DNA from: CAYFPS01 sp964345075
GTDB taxonomy: Bacteria; CAIWAD01
Assembly (NCBI GenBank): GCA_964345075.1
Contig: CAYFPS010000005.1
Coordinates: 102,800-166,799 of the forward strand
Length of the DNA: 64,000 nt
Direction: 5' to 3'
Shown here: positions 50,474-57,827 of the stretch, piece after piece
Position numbering within the stretch: position 1 is the stretch's first letter
Layout: each line of letters starts with the position of its first letter
Notes under the pieces: model-generated
Database searches by the model: none
What the model saw: the letters and a program-made list of their open reading frames with translations, nothing else
What the model was told of the DNA's origin: nothing
Translations under genes and position numbers: made by a program

Positions 50474-52261
50474 ATGCCGGGCGGCAGAAAAGCCTCGCAT
50501 TTAAGCGCCAGAAAACTGCGGCGTCAACTGCTGCTCTCTTCCATGGGCTCGCTTTTTCTGACGTTAGTGATCGTGGTCGCTGTTTCCTACTTGCCCCTGA
50601 AGGACATATTCAGTCAGGCGGCGCAGCACAACCTTGTCCATGAAACCCGCATGCTTAGCCAGATCATCAACGAAACTCTCAAGCGGGCCTCGGATCTTGG
50701 CTGGCAGGTCTCCAGCAGAACGGCCGCCCGCCGGATTACGGGCGAGTACCATGCAGGAAGCATGGATTTTGACACGGCGGTGGGGCGCCTTAAGCCCATC
50801 ATCCGCGATGCCGTCGAGTTTACGGATGATCTTCACGGACTGCTGCGCACGGACATGAAGGGCAAGATCCTCGTGCGCTCCGGCCCCGCCGCGCTGGACA
50901 CCATGATTAAAAAGCAGGGCGGTTTTCCAGTGCTGATTCAGCCGCCCCTGCAGTTTGTCAACCACGGTAGACAGCGCTTTTCGGATGTCTTTGAGCTGGG
51001 TCGCCAGCGCTACTTTGTGGTCTATACACCTGTCTACAGCCCGGATCAGGTTGAAGTAGGACAGGACCTCCTGCTCTTCAGTCTGGACAATCTGGGGCAG
51101 CTGCTGACGCAGGCTTCGCGCGAGGGTTACGAGGGGCTGATTCTCGGGGCGAAAAATCAGTTTGGCCAGCCGGTAGAAGTGCTGGGCTCCGGCCTCGCCT
51201 TTTCGCCTGACGAAATGAAGGGCCTGATCAGCCAGAGGCCCGACCAGGTGAGCACTTCAGGTGACAGGTTGAGCTGTGTGCGTGAAATTCCCGGGAGCAG
51301 CTGGTGGCTTTGCCTGCAGACGCGCCCGGGCGCATTTCTACCCGATGCAGCCAATATCATCAAGAATGTGGCTTTGAGTGTTCTGCTGATCGGACTGCTC
51401 AGTCTGGCCGGCAGTTTTGTGCTGTTGCGCCCCCTGCGGGAAAAGCTCCTGATCGCGCAGGAGGATTCCCGGCGACAGATCGCCGACCTGTCCGGAATCC
51501 GCAAGAATCTGGAAGAGCAGGGCAGGCAGCTCGAGCAGCGCCATCAGGATCTGCAGCACTTTGCCAGGGCCAGCGCCCATGACCTTAAGAGCCCGCTGAT
51601 CAGCATTGGCGGTCACGCCCGCGTTTTGCTTGAAAAGTCAGGCCCTGAACTCAATGACAAACAGCGGCAGAGTCTGGAGTTCATTCTGCAGTCTGCCAAG
51701 CGCATGCATCGCCATATCGAGGACATGCTGAATTACAGTCTGGCCGCTGAGGGCGACGCCATCTGGGAAAGTGTTTCGCTGAAGGCCCTGGTGGATGAGC
51801 TGCTGCTGGGCATGGAGAGCCTGATTCGCGAAAGCTCGGCGCAGATTGAGATCAGCGAACTCTGCGATGCCAATGGCGATCGCCGCCTCTTTCGCATGAT
51901 TCTGCACAACCTGATTGAAAATGCCCTGAACTACTGCCAGCCCGGTGAAATCCCGCACATTCGACTGAGCACGCGGCATCAGGACGACCTGCTTTTCATC
52001 ATTGTTGAAGACAAAGGTCTGGGCATCGATGCCGAGCTGCATGGCCGTGTGTTCGAAAGCTATTACCGCATTCCGCAAAAGAGTCAGCGCTCCGGATCCG
52101 GACTCGGACTGGGCATCGTCGAGCGGGCCGTCAAGCGTATGCAGGGCACCATCAGTCTCGAATCCGAGCCGGGCAAGGGCAGCTGCTTCACCATCATGAT
52201 CCCCAACCAGCGCCGTGGCGGCGTAGACGAGCTGAAGCCATTAAGCGATGTCAGCGCCTGA
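50474..52261 (+). CDS. Membrane-bound sensor histidine kinase
   Basis: 595 residues from ATG at 50474 (Shine-Dalgarno AGGAG). A basic start, membrane helix (about 18-43), large periplasmic sensor (about 44-290, possibly dCache-like: RLKPIIRDAVEFTDDLHGLLRTD), second helix (about 295-318), and a coiled coil. HisKA has the phospho-His near 369 in ASAHDLKSPLISIGG. The HATPase has N box LHNLIENALNYC, G1 EDKGLGID, F box FESYYRI and G2 GSGLGLGIV. No response regulator is beside it. The last 14 bases overlap a ferredoxin gene, so the two are made together. Confidence 0.92.
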   Translation: MPGGRKASHLSARKLRRQLLLSSMGSLFLTLVIVVAVSYLPLKDIFSQAAQHNLVHETRMLSQIINETLKRASDLGWQVSSRTAARRITGEYHAGSMDFDTAVGRLKPIIRDAVEFTDDLHGLLRTDMKGKILVRSGPAALDTMIKKQGGFPVLIQPPLQFVNHGRQRFSDVFELGRQRYFVVYTPVYSPDQVEVGQDLLLFSLDNLGQLLTQASREGYEGLILGAKNQFGQPVEVLGSGLAFSPDEMKGLISQRPDQVSTSGDRLSCVREIPGSSWWLCLQTRPGAFLPDAANIIKNVALSVLLIGLLSLAGSFVLLRPLREKLLIAQEDSRRQIADLSGIRKNLEEQGRQLEQRHQDLQHFARASAHDLKSPLISIGGHARVLLEKSGPELNDKQRQSLEFILQSAKRMHRHIEDMLNYSLAAEGDAIWESVSLKALVDELLLGMESLIRESSAQIEISELCDANGDRRLFRMILHNLIENALNYCQPGEIPHIRLSTRHQDDLLFIIVEDKGLGIDAELHGRVFESYYRIPQKSQRSGSGLGLGIVERAVKRMQGTISLESEPGKGSCFTIMIPNQRRGGVDELKPLSDVSA

Positions 52262-52454
52262 ACGCCCGCCAAAGGTCCTGGCCGAGCGCTGCACAGGCTG
52301 TGGCCAATGCGTCTCGGCCTGTGCTGCCAATGCCATTCACCTCCATCAACTGATCAGTGGCCACAAACTGAGTGTGATCGATCCCGATCGCTGCAGGCTT
52401 GGGGGTGATTGCATCACGGCTTGCCCGCATGGGGCGATTGTTTTCAGTCGTTAG
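52248..52454 (+). CDS. Small two-cluster ferredoxin, second cluster lacking one cysteine
   Basis: 68 residues. The first motif is C15-x-x-C18-x-x-C21-x-x-x-C25 (CTGCGQCVSAC). The second is C49-x-x-G52-x-x-C55-x-x-x-C59-P (CRLGGDCITACP), where Gly replaces the middle cysteine. The first cluster would be a normal [4Fe-4S], while the second can only be [3Fe-4S] or labile. The gene begins inside the end of the histidine kinase, so it is probably co-translated with it. The electron partner is unknown; a link between redox state and the kinase is a guess. Confidence 0.85.
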   Translation: MSAPERPPKVLAERCTGCGQCVSACAANAIHLHQLISGHKLSVIDPDRCRLGGDCITACPHGAIVFSR

Positions 52455-53027
52455 GCGTTAGGCGATAGGCGTTAGGCGTTAGCCAGAAGAAGATGCCAGT
52501 CTCAAGCAGGCCAGTGGGACAGTTGTCGACGCAGTCGGCAAATGGCCCCTGGCGAAGTGCCGAAGTCAATCGGCACGGCTCCGCTTCAGCAAGGACCGTC
52601 AGGGCCGAAGCTGACGGGCACACCCCCGGAACCTAGGTCCTCCGGCAAGCTGATTCGCGCGAGAATCAGGCGACCATTGGCCATCTCTCCTTGATCGTTT
52701 TGGTAGTTCCAGGGTCAAGGAGAACCATGGCCCGCCCTTTTTCAAGCCCAAGGGCTAACGGCCACGATCAATCCCACTTTTGCACAAATATCGGGACACA
52801 ACCCTGCTTTGTGGTGAGTCAATTCTCCCGCGATTGCGGGAATGCGCGGTAAACTGTAGCTTCCAGACAGACTTGTTTGAGAATGGACAACTGGGGCGTG
52901 GGAGATTGGGGGAGCTGTTACTGAATCCCCACGCCTTATAGTTATCAACAAGCAACGCCCTATTTTGTAGCTGTTTACTGCAATCCATGGTGGATTGTGT
53001 CTGACAAATACATTTCTGGAGGGTCGT
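52455..53027. other. 573-base intergenic region with repeats and multiple hairpins
   Basis: Contains GGCGTTA-word repeats (about 52448-52483), then a five-hairpin structure (52541-52733, own entry). An AT-richer stretch with hairpin ATTCTCCCGCGATTGCGGGAAT (TTCCCGC/GCGGGAA-like arms, about 52822-52844) leads to the Shine-Dalgarno GGAGGG of the next gene. No protein gene is supported. Confidence 0.6.
52541..52733 (+). ncRNA. Candidate structured RNA or hairpin array (class unknown)
   Basis: Five consecutive inverted repeats without mismatches. A closing stem ATGGCC (52542-52547) with GGCCAT (52679-52684) encloses four hairpins: GTGCCGA/TCGGCAC (52557-52563, 52570-52576), CCGTCAG/CTGACGG (52596-52602, 52611-52617), CCGGA/TCCGG (52626-52630, 52641-52645) and CTGATTC/GAATCAG (52650-52656, 52663-52669). 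A fifth follows: TCTCCTTGA/TCAAGGAGA (52686-52694, 52725-52733). This is the layout of a multibranched RNA. It is 295 bases before a gene start. I could not match it to a known riboswitch, RNase P, tmRNA, 6S or SRP RNA. The strand is assumed from the downstream gene; the hairpins themselves do not decide it. Confidence 0.45.
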
Positions 53028-55274
53028 ATGTACACCTATCGAACAGCTTCAAAACTGAAGCCTGAGCATTCTAGTCGAGATAAGTTTTCGATCACATGGA
53101 TTCTAATCGCTATTGTCTTTCTGGCAATTGCAGAGTCTTCTCAAGCACAAGAGCACAACTGCGATTTCGTTGCCTTTTTGGCTCAAGATGAGCTCTATGT
53201 GAGTGAAGGCATAACAGCGTCTGAGATGTTTACAAACTTTCTCAAGGACATGTCGCACCCTGAGTATCTGAACGTAAACGGCTATGGTATTATCTATTAC
53301 AATGATGGTATGCTTGTTGACGACACTCAGAAATTCTATGTCACGGATTATGATCTAGGTGATGATGATTGCTATCACAGTGGTGAATCAGGTGTAATGA
53401 ACGATGCCATCGATGCGATCCATGAGTCTGAAAACAAAGCTCGAATCGTGCTTGGCCATGCTCGCAATGGAACAGGTGGTGTGGGGAGCCACCCCTTTAC
53501 GCATGAATGGAATGGCAGGACCTATGCCTTTCAGCACAACGGGTTCATTTCGGACGGATTGCGGAATCACCTTCTCGCAAGGCTTCGTGCCCTTGGCTGG
53601 TATGACCAGTATGGTGAAAATGGTCCATGGGGGAACTGGTATGGAGACCCAGACCCGGAGGAGCTTGACAGTTGGATTGACAGTGAAGTTCTATTCCACT
53701 ACTTGATGTCTCGAATTATCGAGGATGGTGGTGATGTTCAGGTAGGGTTGCATACAGGGCTTTCGGATCGCGATTATCATGCAATTGATATCTATGCCGA
53801 AATCAACAACAATAATGTTAACAAAGTCAATTTCGCTTTCACGGATGGCGAATCGATTTTTGTGTTCCGAAACAGGGTTGATAGTACACATGAGTTGTCA
53901 CTTCGCACCTACGATAGTGGTATTGTTGGAGTCGCAACTCGCGACGGAAACACGTGGAATAGCAATGACCTTCCTCAGTTTTCTCTTACGATTTTGCCTC
54001 CCACCGGCAGCCCGATCATAATGCATGACTTCCTTTCTGAGCCTGGAGCTGTTGCAGACAGCAAACGCTACCACAACGGCAGCAACTGGGTGAGTTTCCC
54101 TGTGCTGCCAGCAAGTGGTGGGCCTGCGGTAAACGACTTCTTTGCTCCCCTGGCCTACTCCAATCTGATGGGCGGCTTGCAGATTCAAGATGAGTATGAG
54201 AATTCAGCGCTTTGGGATGGAAACAACGGCTGGGATGAGGGCGGAATTGGCCAGATTAGCAGTCTGAAGGGTTACAAAGTCAATATCAGTGAAGGAAACT
54301 TCTCCAGCTACCAGCAGCTGATGGAGGGCGAAGAGCGTGTTGCCGGAAATACGCTGCTGTCGCTTCATTCCGGCGTGAACTACGTTCCTTACTTCCTTGA
54401 AGACATCCAGCACCCGTCGGAAGCCTTCCCGCAGGCCATCCTTGATGTACTTACATCCATCCAGAGCGAGTACTGGTTCATGATCCAGCGGGATGGTGAG
54501 TTTGTGGTGAAGAAGAAATGCGGAGACTATGTAGAAGGCGGTGGTCCTATTGAATGCTATACGCTGGAGTATGGCGCCATGTATCAGGTGTCCGTCACTG
54601 AACCGGTCAGTTTCCGCTGGAATCAGCCTGGTAACCCACCCTATCCCTATGAAGAACCCATTACCCATTACTTCGACCCAGAGAAGAAGCCGGACTACAT
54701 GCCGGTCGTGATCGAAGAGATGGAAAATGGTGATGAGGTTCTGGAGATCGCGGCCTTCAAGGATGGTGATTGCGTGGGTGCCGAGGTCGTGGACGGTTTT
54801 CCGGTCAATCTGCGGGTCTATGCAGACGACCTTTCAGATGTGAGCTACGAAGCCGTCACGAGTGCTGGAACGGTTCAACTTGCATCCGCTGGAGATAGCG
54901 TTGCTCCAGCCGTCGTTCGTCATTCCATGGTTCCGTCAAACGCCTACCGTGAAAATGGCGCGGTCTTCATGAGTATGCGTCAGGGAGCGACTGTTCCGCT
55001 TTCCACGCCGACAGATTTCCGGATCGAATCGGCTTACCCGAATCCTTTCAATCCTGCGGCAGCGATTCATGTTCAGCTTGACCAGGATGCGGAGCTTTCT
55101 CTTGGAATCTACAACCTGCAGGGGCAGCAGGTCGCAATGCTGTTCGACGGAATGCTTCTGGCAGGAACACATGAGCTGAGCTGGTCAGGGGAGGCAGTCT
55201 CTAGTGGCGTTTACTATGCCGTACTGACAAACGGCCAGCAGCAAAGTGTCAAGAAACTCTTGCTGCTCAAGTAA
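53028..55274 (+). CDS. Secreted class-II glutamine-amidotransferase-like (Ntn-hydrolase) T9SS cargo
   Basis: 748 residues from ATG at 53028 (Shine-Dalgarno GGAGGG). A basic N-region and signal helix end in SSQA-Q. Cys45 lies four residues past the predicted cut (QEHNCDFVAFLAQDELYVSEG), where the class-II amidotransferase family has its nucleophile. Further motifs are VLGHARNGTGGVGSHPF (the G-H-x-R loop) and TYAFQHNGFISDG (H-N-G). A carrier region and a complete sorting domain follow (SAYPNPFNPAAAIHVQL, IYNLQGQQV, SSGVYYAVL, KLLLLK). Exported Ntn hydrolases of this kind are rare; substrate unknown. The reading frame looks AT-richer than its neighbours and has no GTGATAC copy. Confidence 0.75.
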   Translation: MYTYRTASKLKPEHSSRDKFSITWILIAIVFLAIAESSQAQEHNCDFVAFLAQDELYVSEGITASEMFTNFLKDMSHPEYLNVNGYGIIYYNDGMLVDDTQKFYVTDYDLGDDDCYHSGESGVMNDAIDAIHESENKARIVLGHARNGTGGVGSHPFTHEWNGRTYAFQHNGFISDGLRNHLLARLRALGWYDQYGENGPWGNWYGDPDPEELDSWIDSEVLFHYLMSRIIEDGGDVQVGLHTGLSDRDYHAIDIYAEINNNNVNKVNFAFTDGESIFVFRNRVDSTHELSLRTYDSGIVGVATRDGNTWNSNDLPQFSLTILPPTGSPIIMHDFLSEPGAVADSKRYHNGSNWVSFPVLPASGGPAVNDFFAPLAYSNLMGGLQIQDEYENSALWDGNNGWDEGGIGQISSLKGYKVNISEGNFSSYQQLMEGEERVAGNTLLSLHSGVNYVPYFLEDIQHPSEAFPQAILDVLTSIQSEYWFMIQRDGEFVVKKKCGDYVEGGGPIECYTLEYGAMYQVSVTEPVSFRWNQPGNPPYPYEEPITHYFDPEKKPDYMPVVIEEMENGDEVLEIAAFKDGDCVGAEVVDGFPVNLRVYADDLSDVSYEAVTSAGTVQLASAGDSVAPAVVRHSMVPSNAYRENGAVFMSMRQGATVPLSTPTDFRIESAYPNPFNPAAAIHVQLDQDAELSLGIYNLQGQQVAMLFDGMLLAGTHELSWSGEAVSSGVYYAVLTNGQQQSVKKLLLLK

Positions 55275-55304
55275 TATAAATCGTAGGCAACTCAGGAGGC
55301 GGTC

Positions 55305-57602
55305 ATGTGGCATACTTGGAACCAGGGTGCTCTCATGGTCGCATCCTTTTTGCTTACCTCGGCTGTGTTGGCAGACACTTATCACGTTCCTGGCGATTTC
55401 AGCCTGATTCAGGAGGCAATTCTTGCTGCTTCGGCGGATGGTGATACGATTTTGGTAGAGCCCGGACGTTATGTGGAAAACCTTGATTTCCTGGGGAAGG
55501 ACATTGTCCTGACTTCGCAATACCAGCTTGGCGGAGATGAGAGTATCATACACGAAACCATTCTGGATGGAGGACAGAATGGGTCCGTTGTGACCTTCGT
55601 CAATGGTGAAAGCCGGGCCGCATTGCTGAACGGCTTTACAGTGACCAATGGTAGTGGAAGGGATAGAGACTTTCTCGGGACAATGGGTGGGGGGATCTAC
55701 ATTCAGTCGTCAGATCCAAGCGTAACCAACTGCTTGATAACCAGTAACACTTGCTCGAGCGCACTTGCTGGCGGTGGCGGCATCTATGTTGGTGGAGCTA
55801 CACCATACTTTGCAGGATTAGTCATCAGGGAGAATAGTTCGGCGAATCTGGGTGGCGGTTTATCCCTAGGTACAGCAAGCCCTGAACTTGACGCCTTGAA
55901 CAGGTGCAGCATATACGCAAACAATGCATCGGCATACAACGATGTATATCAGTATGTTGCCGGCAATGATCCAGTGTTCTTTTATTTAGATAGCGCAACA
56001 GTTGATCATGTGGATCCCTACTTCCTAGGTGGAAGCGTCTCTTTGGAAGCCGACATTCTGCACGGTAAGTTAAGCCCAATTGCCAACAACCTGTGGGTAT
56101 CGCCATTTGGCGATGATGAAAATGGAGGTCTGTCTGAGTTCGAGCCACTGAAGACCATTGCTCATGCCCTGGCCATCATCAATGCGGACTCCTTGCATCA
56201 CCGGACCATACACCTGTTGCCGGGTACTTACAGCCCCTCCGATGGCCAGCTCTTTCCACTTAACCTCAGGTCCTACGTCACCCTTGAGGGAGCAGGACCG
56301 GATTCCACAATTCTGGATATGGAGTTCACAGCCGTTCGCGTCTTTGGGGCCATTGACATGAAAGTGGATTGTTCGGTGAAGTCGCTTACCGTAAAACGTC
56401 TTGCTCGTGGTATTCCTGAGGTAGCATTTCACCTAATGCAGTGCACAGATTTACAGTTAAATGATCTTAGATTTACGGAAAACGACGCGTCCTTCCTTAT
56501 TGCTTCCAGTATTTATGGCTGGATGAGCTTAATTCCCGGGACAAGCATTGTCGTTAAGGATTGCGTGTTTGACAGCAATAATTCTGTAAAGGCCTTGGGT
56601 TTATCCTCGCATCAATACATGACTGTAGAAGGATGCACTTTTGACATGTGTACACCGCTAGATGGTATTCCGCCAGATGACATCCAGATAGGTGTAGCGT
56701 CAGGAATGAGTATGTCTGCCTACCTAGGATATGAGACTACTATTGAATACAAGCACAGGGTTAAAAACTGCGTTTTCACGCGCAATGTCTCCACTAACAC
56801 TGGTGGGGCACGCTTTTCGCCTGGACTCAACCTCAGAAACTATAACGATCATCCGATTGATGTGGTGAACTGCACCTTTGCGGACAATTCCTCCCCCTAT
56901 ACCGGAGGACTCTGGCTTTCTCCCTGGAGTACTTCAGGCATGCAGGCACGAATCGCCAACTGCCTGTTTTGGGGCAATGAACCCTATCAGATTTGGATAG
57001 ATGGAGATTACGCTCCCCCCGCACCGCCCATTCAAGTGCTGTTTTCGCATTGCCTGATTCAGGATGCAGAGGAAGGCGTATATGATTTTGGCAACACCGA
57101 AACGCTGTTCCCTGAGGGCATCATCGATGCCGATCCGATTTTTTTGGGCGAAGGAGAAGCACCATATCGGCTTACTTCGGATTCGCCCGCCATTGATGCC
57201 GGGACGGCATTCTGGGTCGTTGAAGGGGATACTGTTGTAAACCTGTCACAAGAAGATTTCGCGGGTAGTGCACCTGACATCGGCGCTTACGAATGGATCC
57301 CAACCAGTATCAAAGAAGTGGATATTCCGTTTCGGCCTACAGATTTTGGCATCATGTCAATAGCCCCCAATCCCTTCAACCCCACAACGAAGATCCGCAT
57401 CCAACTTTCCAGGCCTGGCAAAGCTCAGCTGCGCATTTACGATATGCTTGGACGGGAAGTAGGTCAGATCGCCAATGGCCACTTTGCAGCAGGTGATTAT
57501 GCACTGCAGTTCAGGGCAAGGGACTTGCCAAGCGGCATTTATGTGGCGGAGCTTCGGACGAAAGAGGGAAGAGACCTACGGAAGTTGACGCTGCTGCGCT
57601 AA
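55305..57602 (+). CDS. Exported right-handed beta-helix protein with T9SS sorting domain
   Basis: 765 residues, Shine-Dalgarno AGGAGG. Signal peptide MWHTWNQGALMVASFLLTSAVLAD. Beta-helix turns fill about 25-690: a DUF1565-like start (YHVPGDFSLIQEAILAASADGDTILVEPGRY), then PSVTNCLITSNTCSSA, and a second start-like block FGDDENGGLSEFEPLKTIAHAL at about 268. The end is SIAPNPFNPTTKIRIQL, IYDMLGREV and PSGIYVAEL. Two DUF1565-like blocks in one protein suggest internal duplication. It is a likely polysaccharide binder or lyase-like scaffold. The gene is AT-rich for this window and carries one GTGATAC copy (55441-55447). Co-transcribed with the gene before it (30-base gap). Confidence 0.78.
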   Translation: MWHTWNQGALMVASFLLTSAVLADTYHVPGDFSLIQEAILAASADGDTILVEPGRYVENLDFLGKDIVLTSQYQLGGDESIIHETILDGGQNGSVVTFVNGESRAALLNGFTVTNGSGRDRDFLGTMGGGIYIQSSDPSVTNCLITSNTCSSALAGGGGIYVGGATPYFAGLVIRENSSANLGGGLSLGTASPELDALNRCSIYANNASAYNDVYQYVAGNDPVFFYLDSATVDHVDPYFLGGSVSLEADILHGKLSPIANNLWVSPFGDDENGGLSEFEPLKTIAHALAIINADSLHHRTIHLLPGTYSPSDGQLFPLNLRSYVTLEGAGPDSTILDMEFTAVRVFGAIDMKVDCSVKSLTVKRLARGIPEVAFHLMQCTDLQLNDLRFTENDASFLIASSIYGWMSLIPGTSIVVKDCVFDSNNSVKALGLSSHQYMTVEGCTFDMCTPLDGIPPDDIQIGVASGMSMSAYLGYETTIEYKHRVKNCVFTRNVSTNTGGARFSPGLNLRNYNDHPIDVVNCTFADNSSPYTGGLWLSPWSTSGMQARIANCLFWGNEPYQIWIDGDYAPPAPPIQVLFSHCLIQDAEEGVYDFGNTETLFPEGIIDADPIFLGEGEAPYRLTSDSPAIDAGTAFWVVEGDTVVNLSQEDFAGSAPDIGAYEWIPTSIKEVDIPFRPTDFGIMSIAPNPFNPTTKIRIQLSRPGKAQLRIYDMLGREVGQIANGHFAAGDYALQFRARDLPSGIYVAELRTKEGRDLRKLTLLR

Positions 57603-57699
57603 GGCAATCTGCTCATCCGTGAATCGTGACTTCTTCGTCCGCAAGTCCTCCCTCATTCAAGGTAGCTCGTCTGCGGATTCCTCTACTTTTCTGCGGACC

Positions 57700-57826
57700 A
57701 AAAGGCCAGGAACCAGGAACCAGTAACCAGTTTCCAGCAACCAGCGGCACACTCTGGCTGGAACCTGGCCGCTGGTCACTGGCAGCTTCTTCTGACTGGC
57801 ATCTGGTAACTGGTCACTGGCTACTG
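57700..57826. repeat. Low-complexity CCAGTAACCAG-type repeat between convergent genes
   Basis: Built of imperfect units such as CCAGTAACCAG and CTGGTAACTGGTCACTGG, with an inversion near 57755. The two halves are roughly complementary, so the stretch can fold back on itself and might terminate both convergent genes. Related words occur at 15765-15880, 16060-16150, 16960-17006, 17216-17243 and 63655-63695. Confidence 0.5.
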
Positions 57827-57827
57827 A

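Noticed and set aside
52541..52733. tmRNA, RNase P, 6S or SRP RNA
   Set aside because: None of the invariant sequences of these RNAs is present in the hairpin region.
52780..52810. GG-N10-GC pattern (CGGGACACAACCCTGCT) upstream of the amidotransferase-like gene
   Set aside because: Only GG and GC fit; the -24 box TGGCAC and the TTGC box are not matched, so it is expected by chance.
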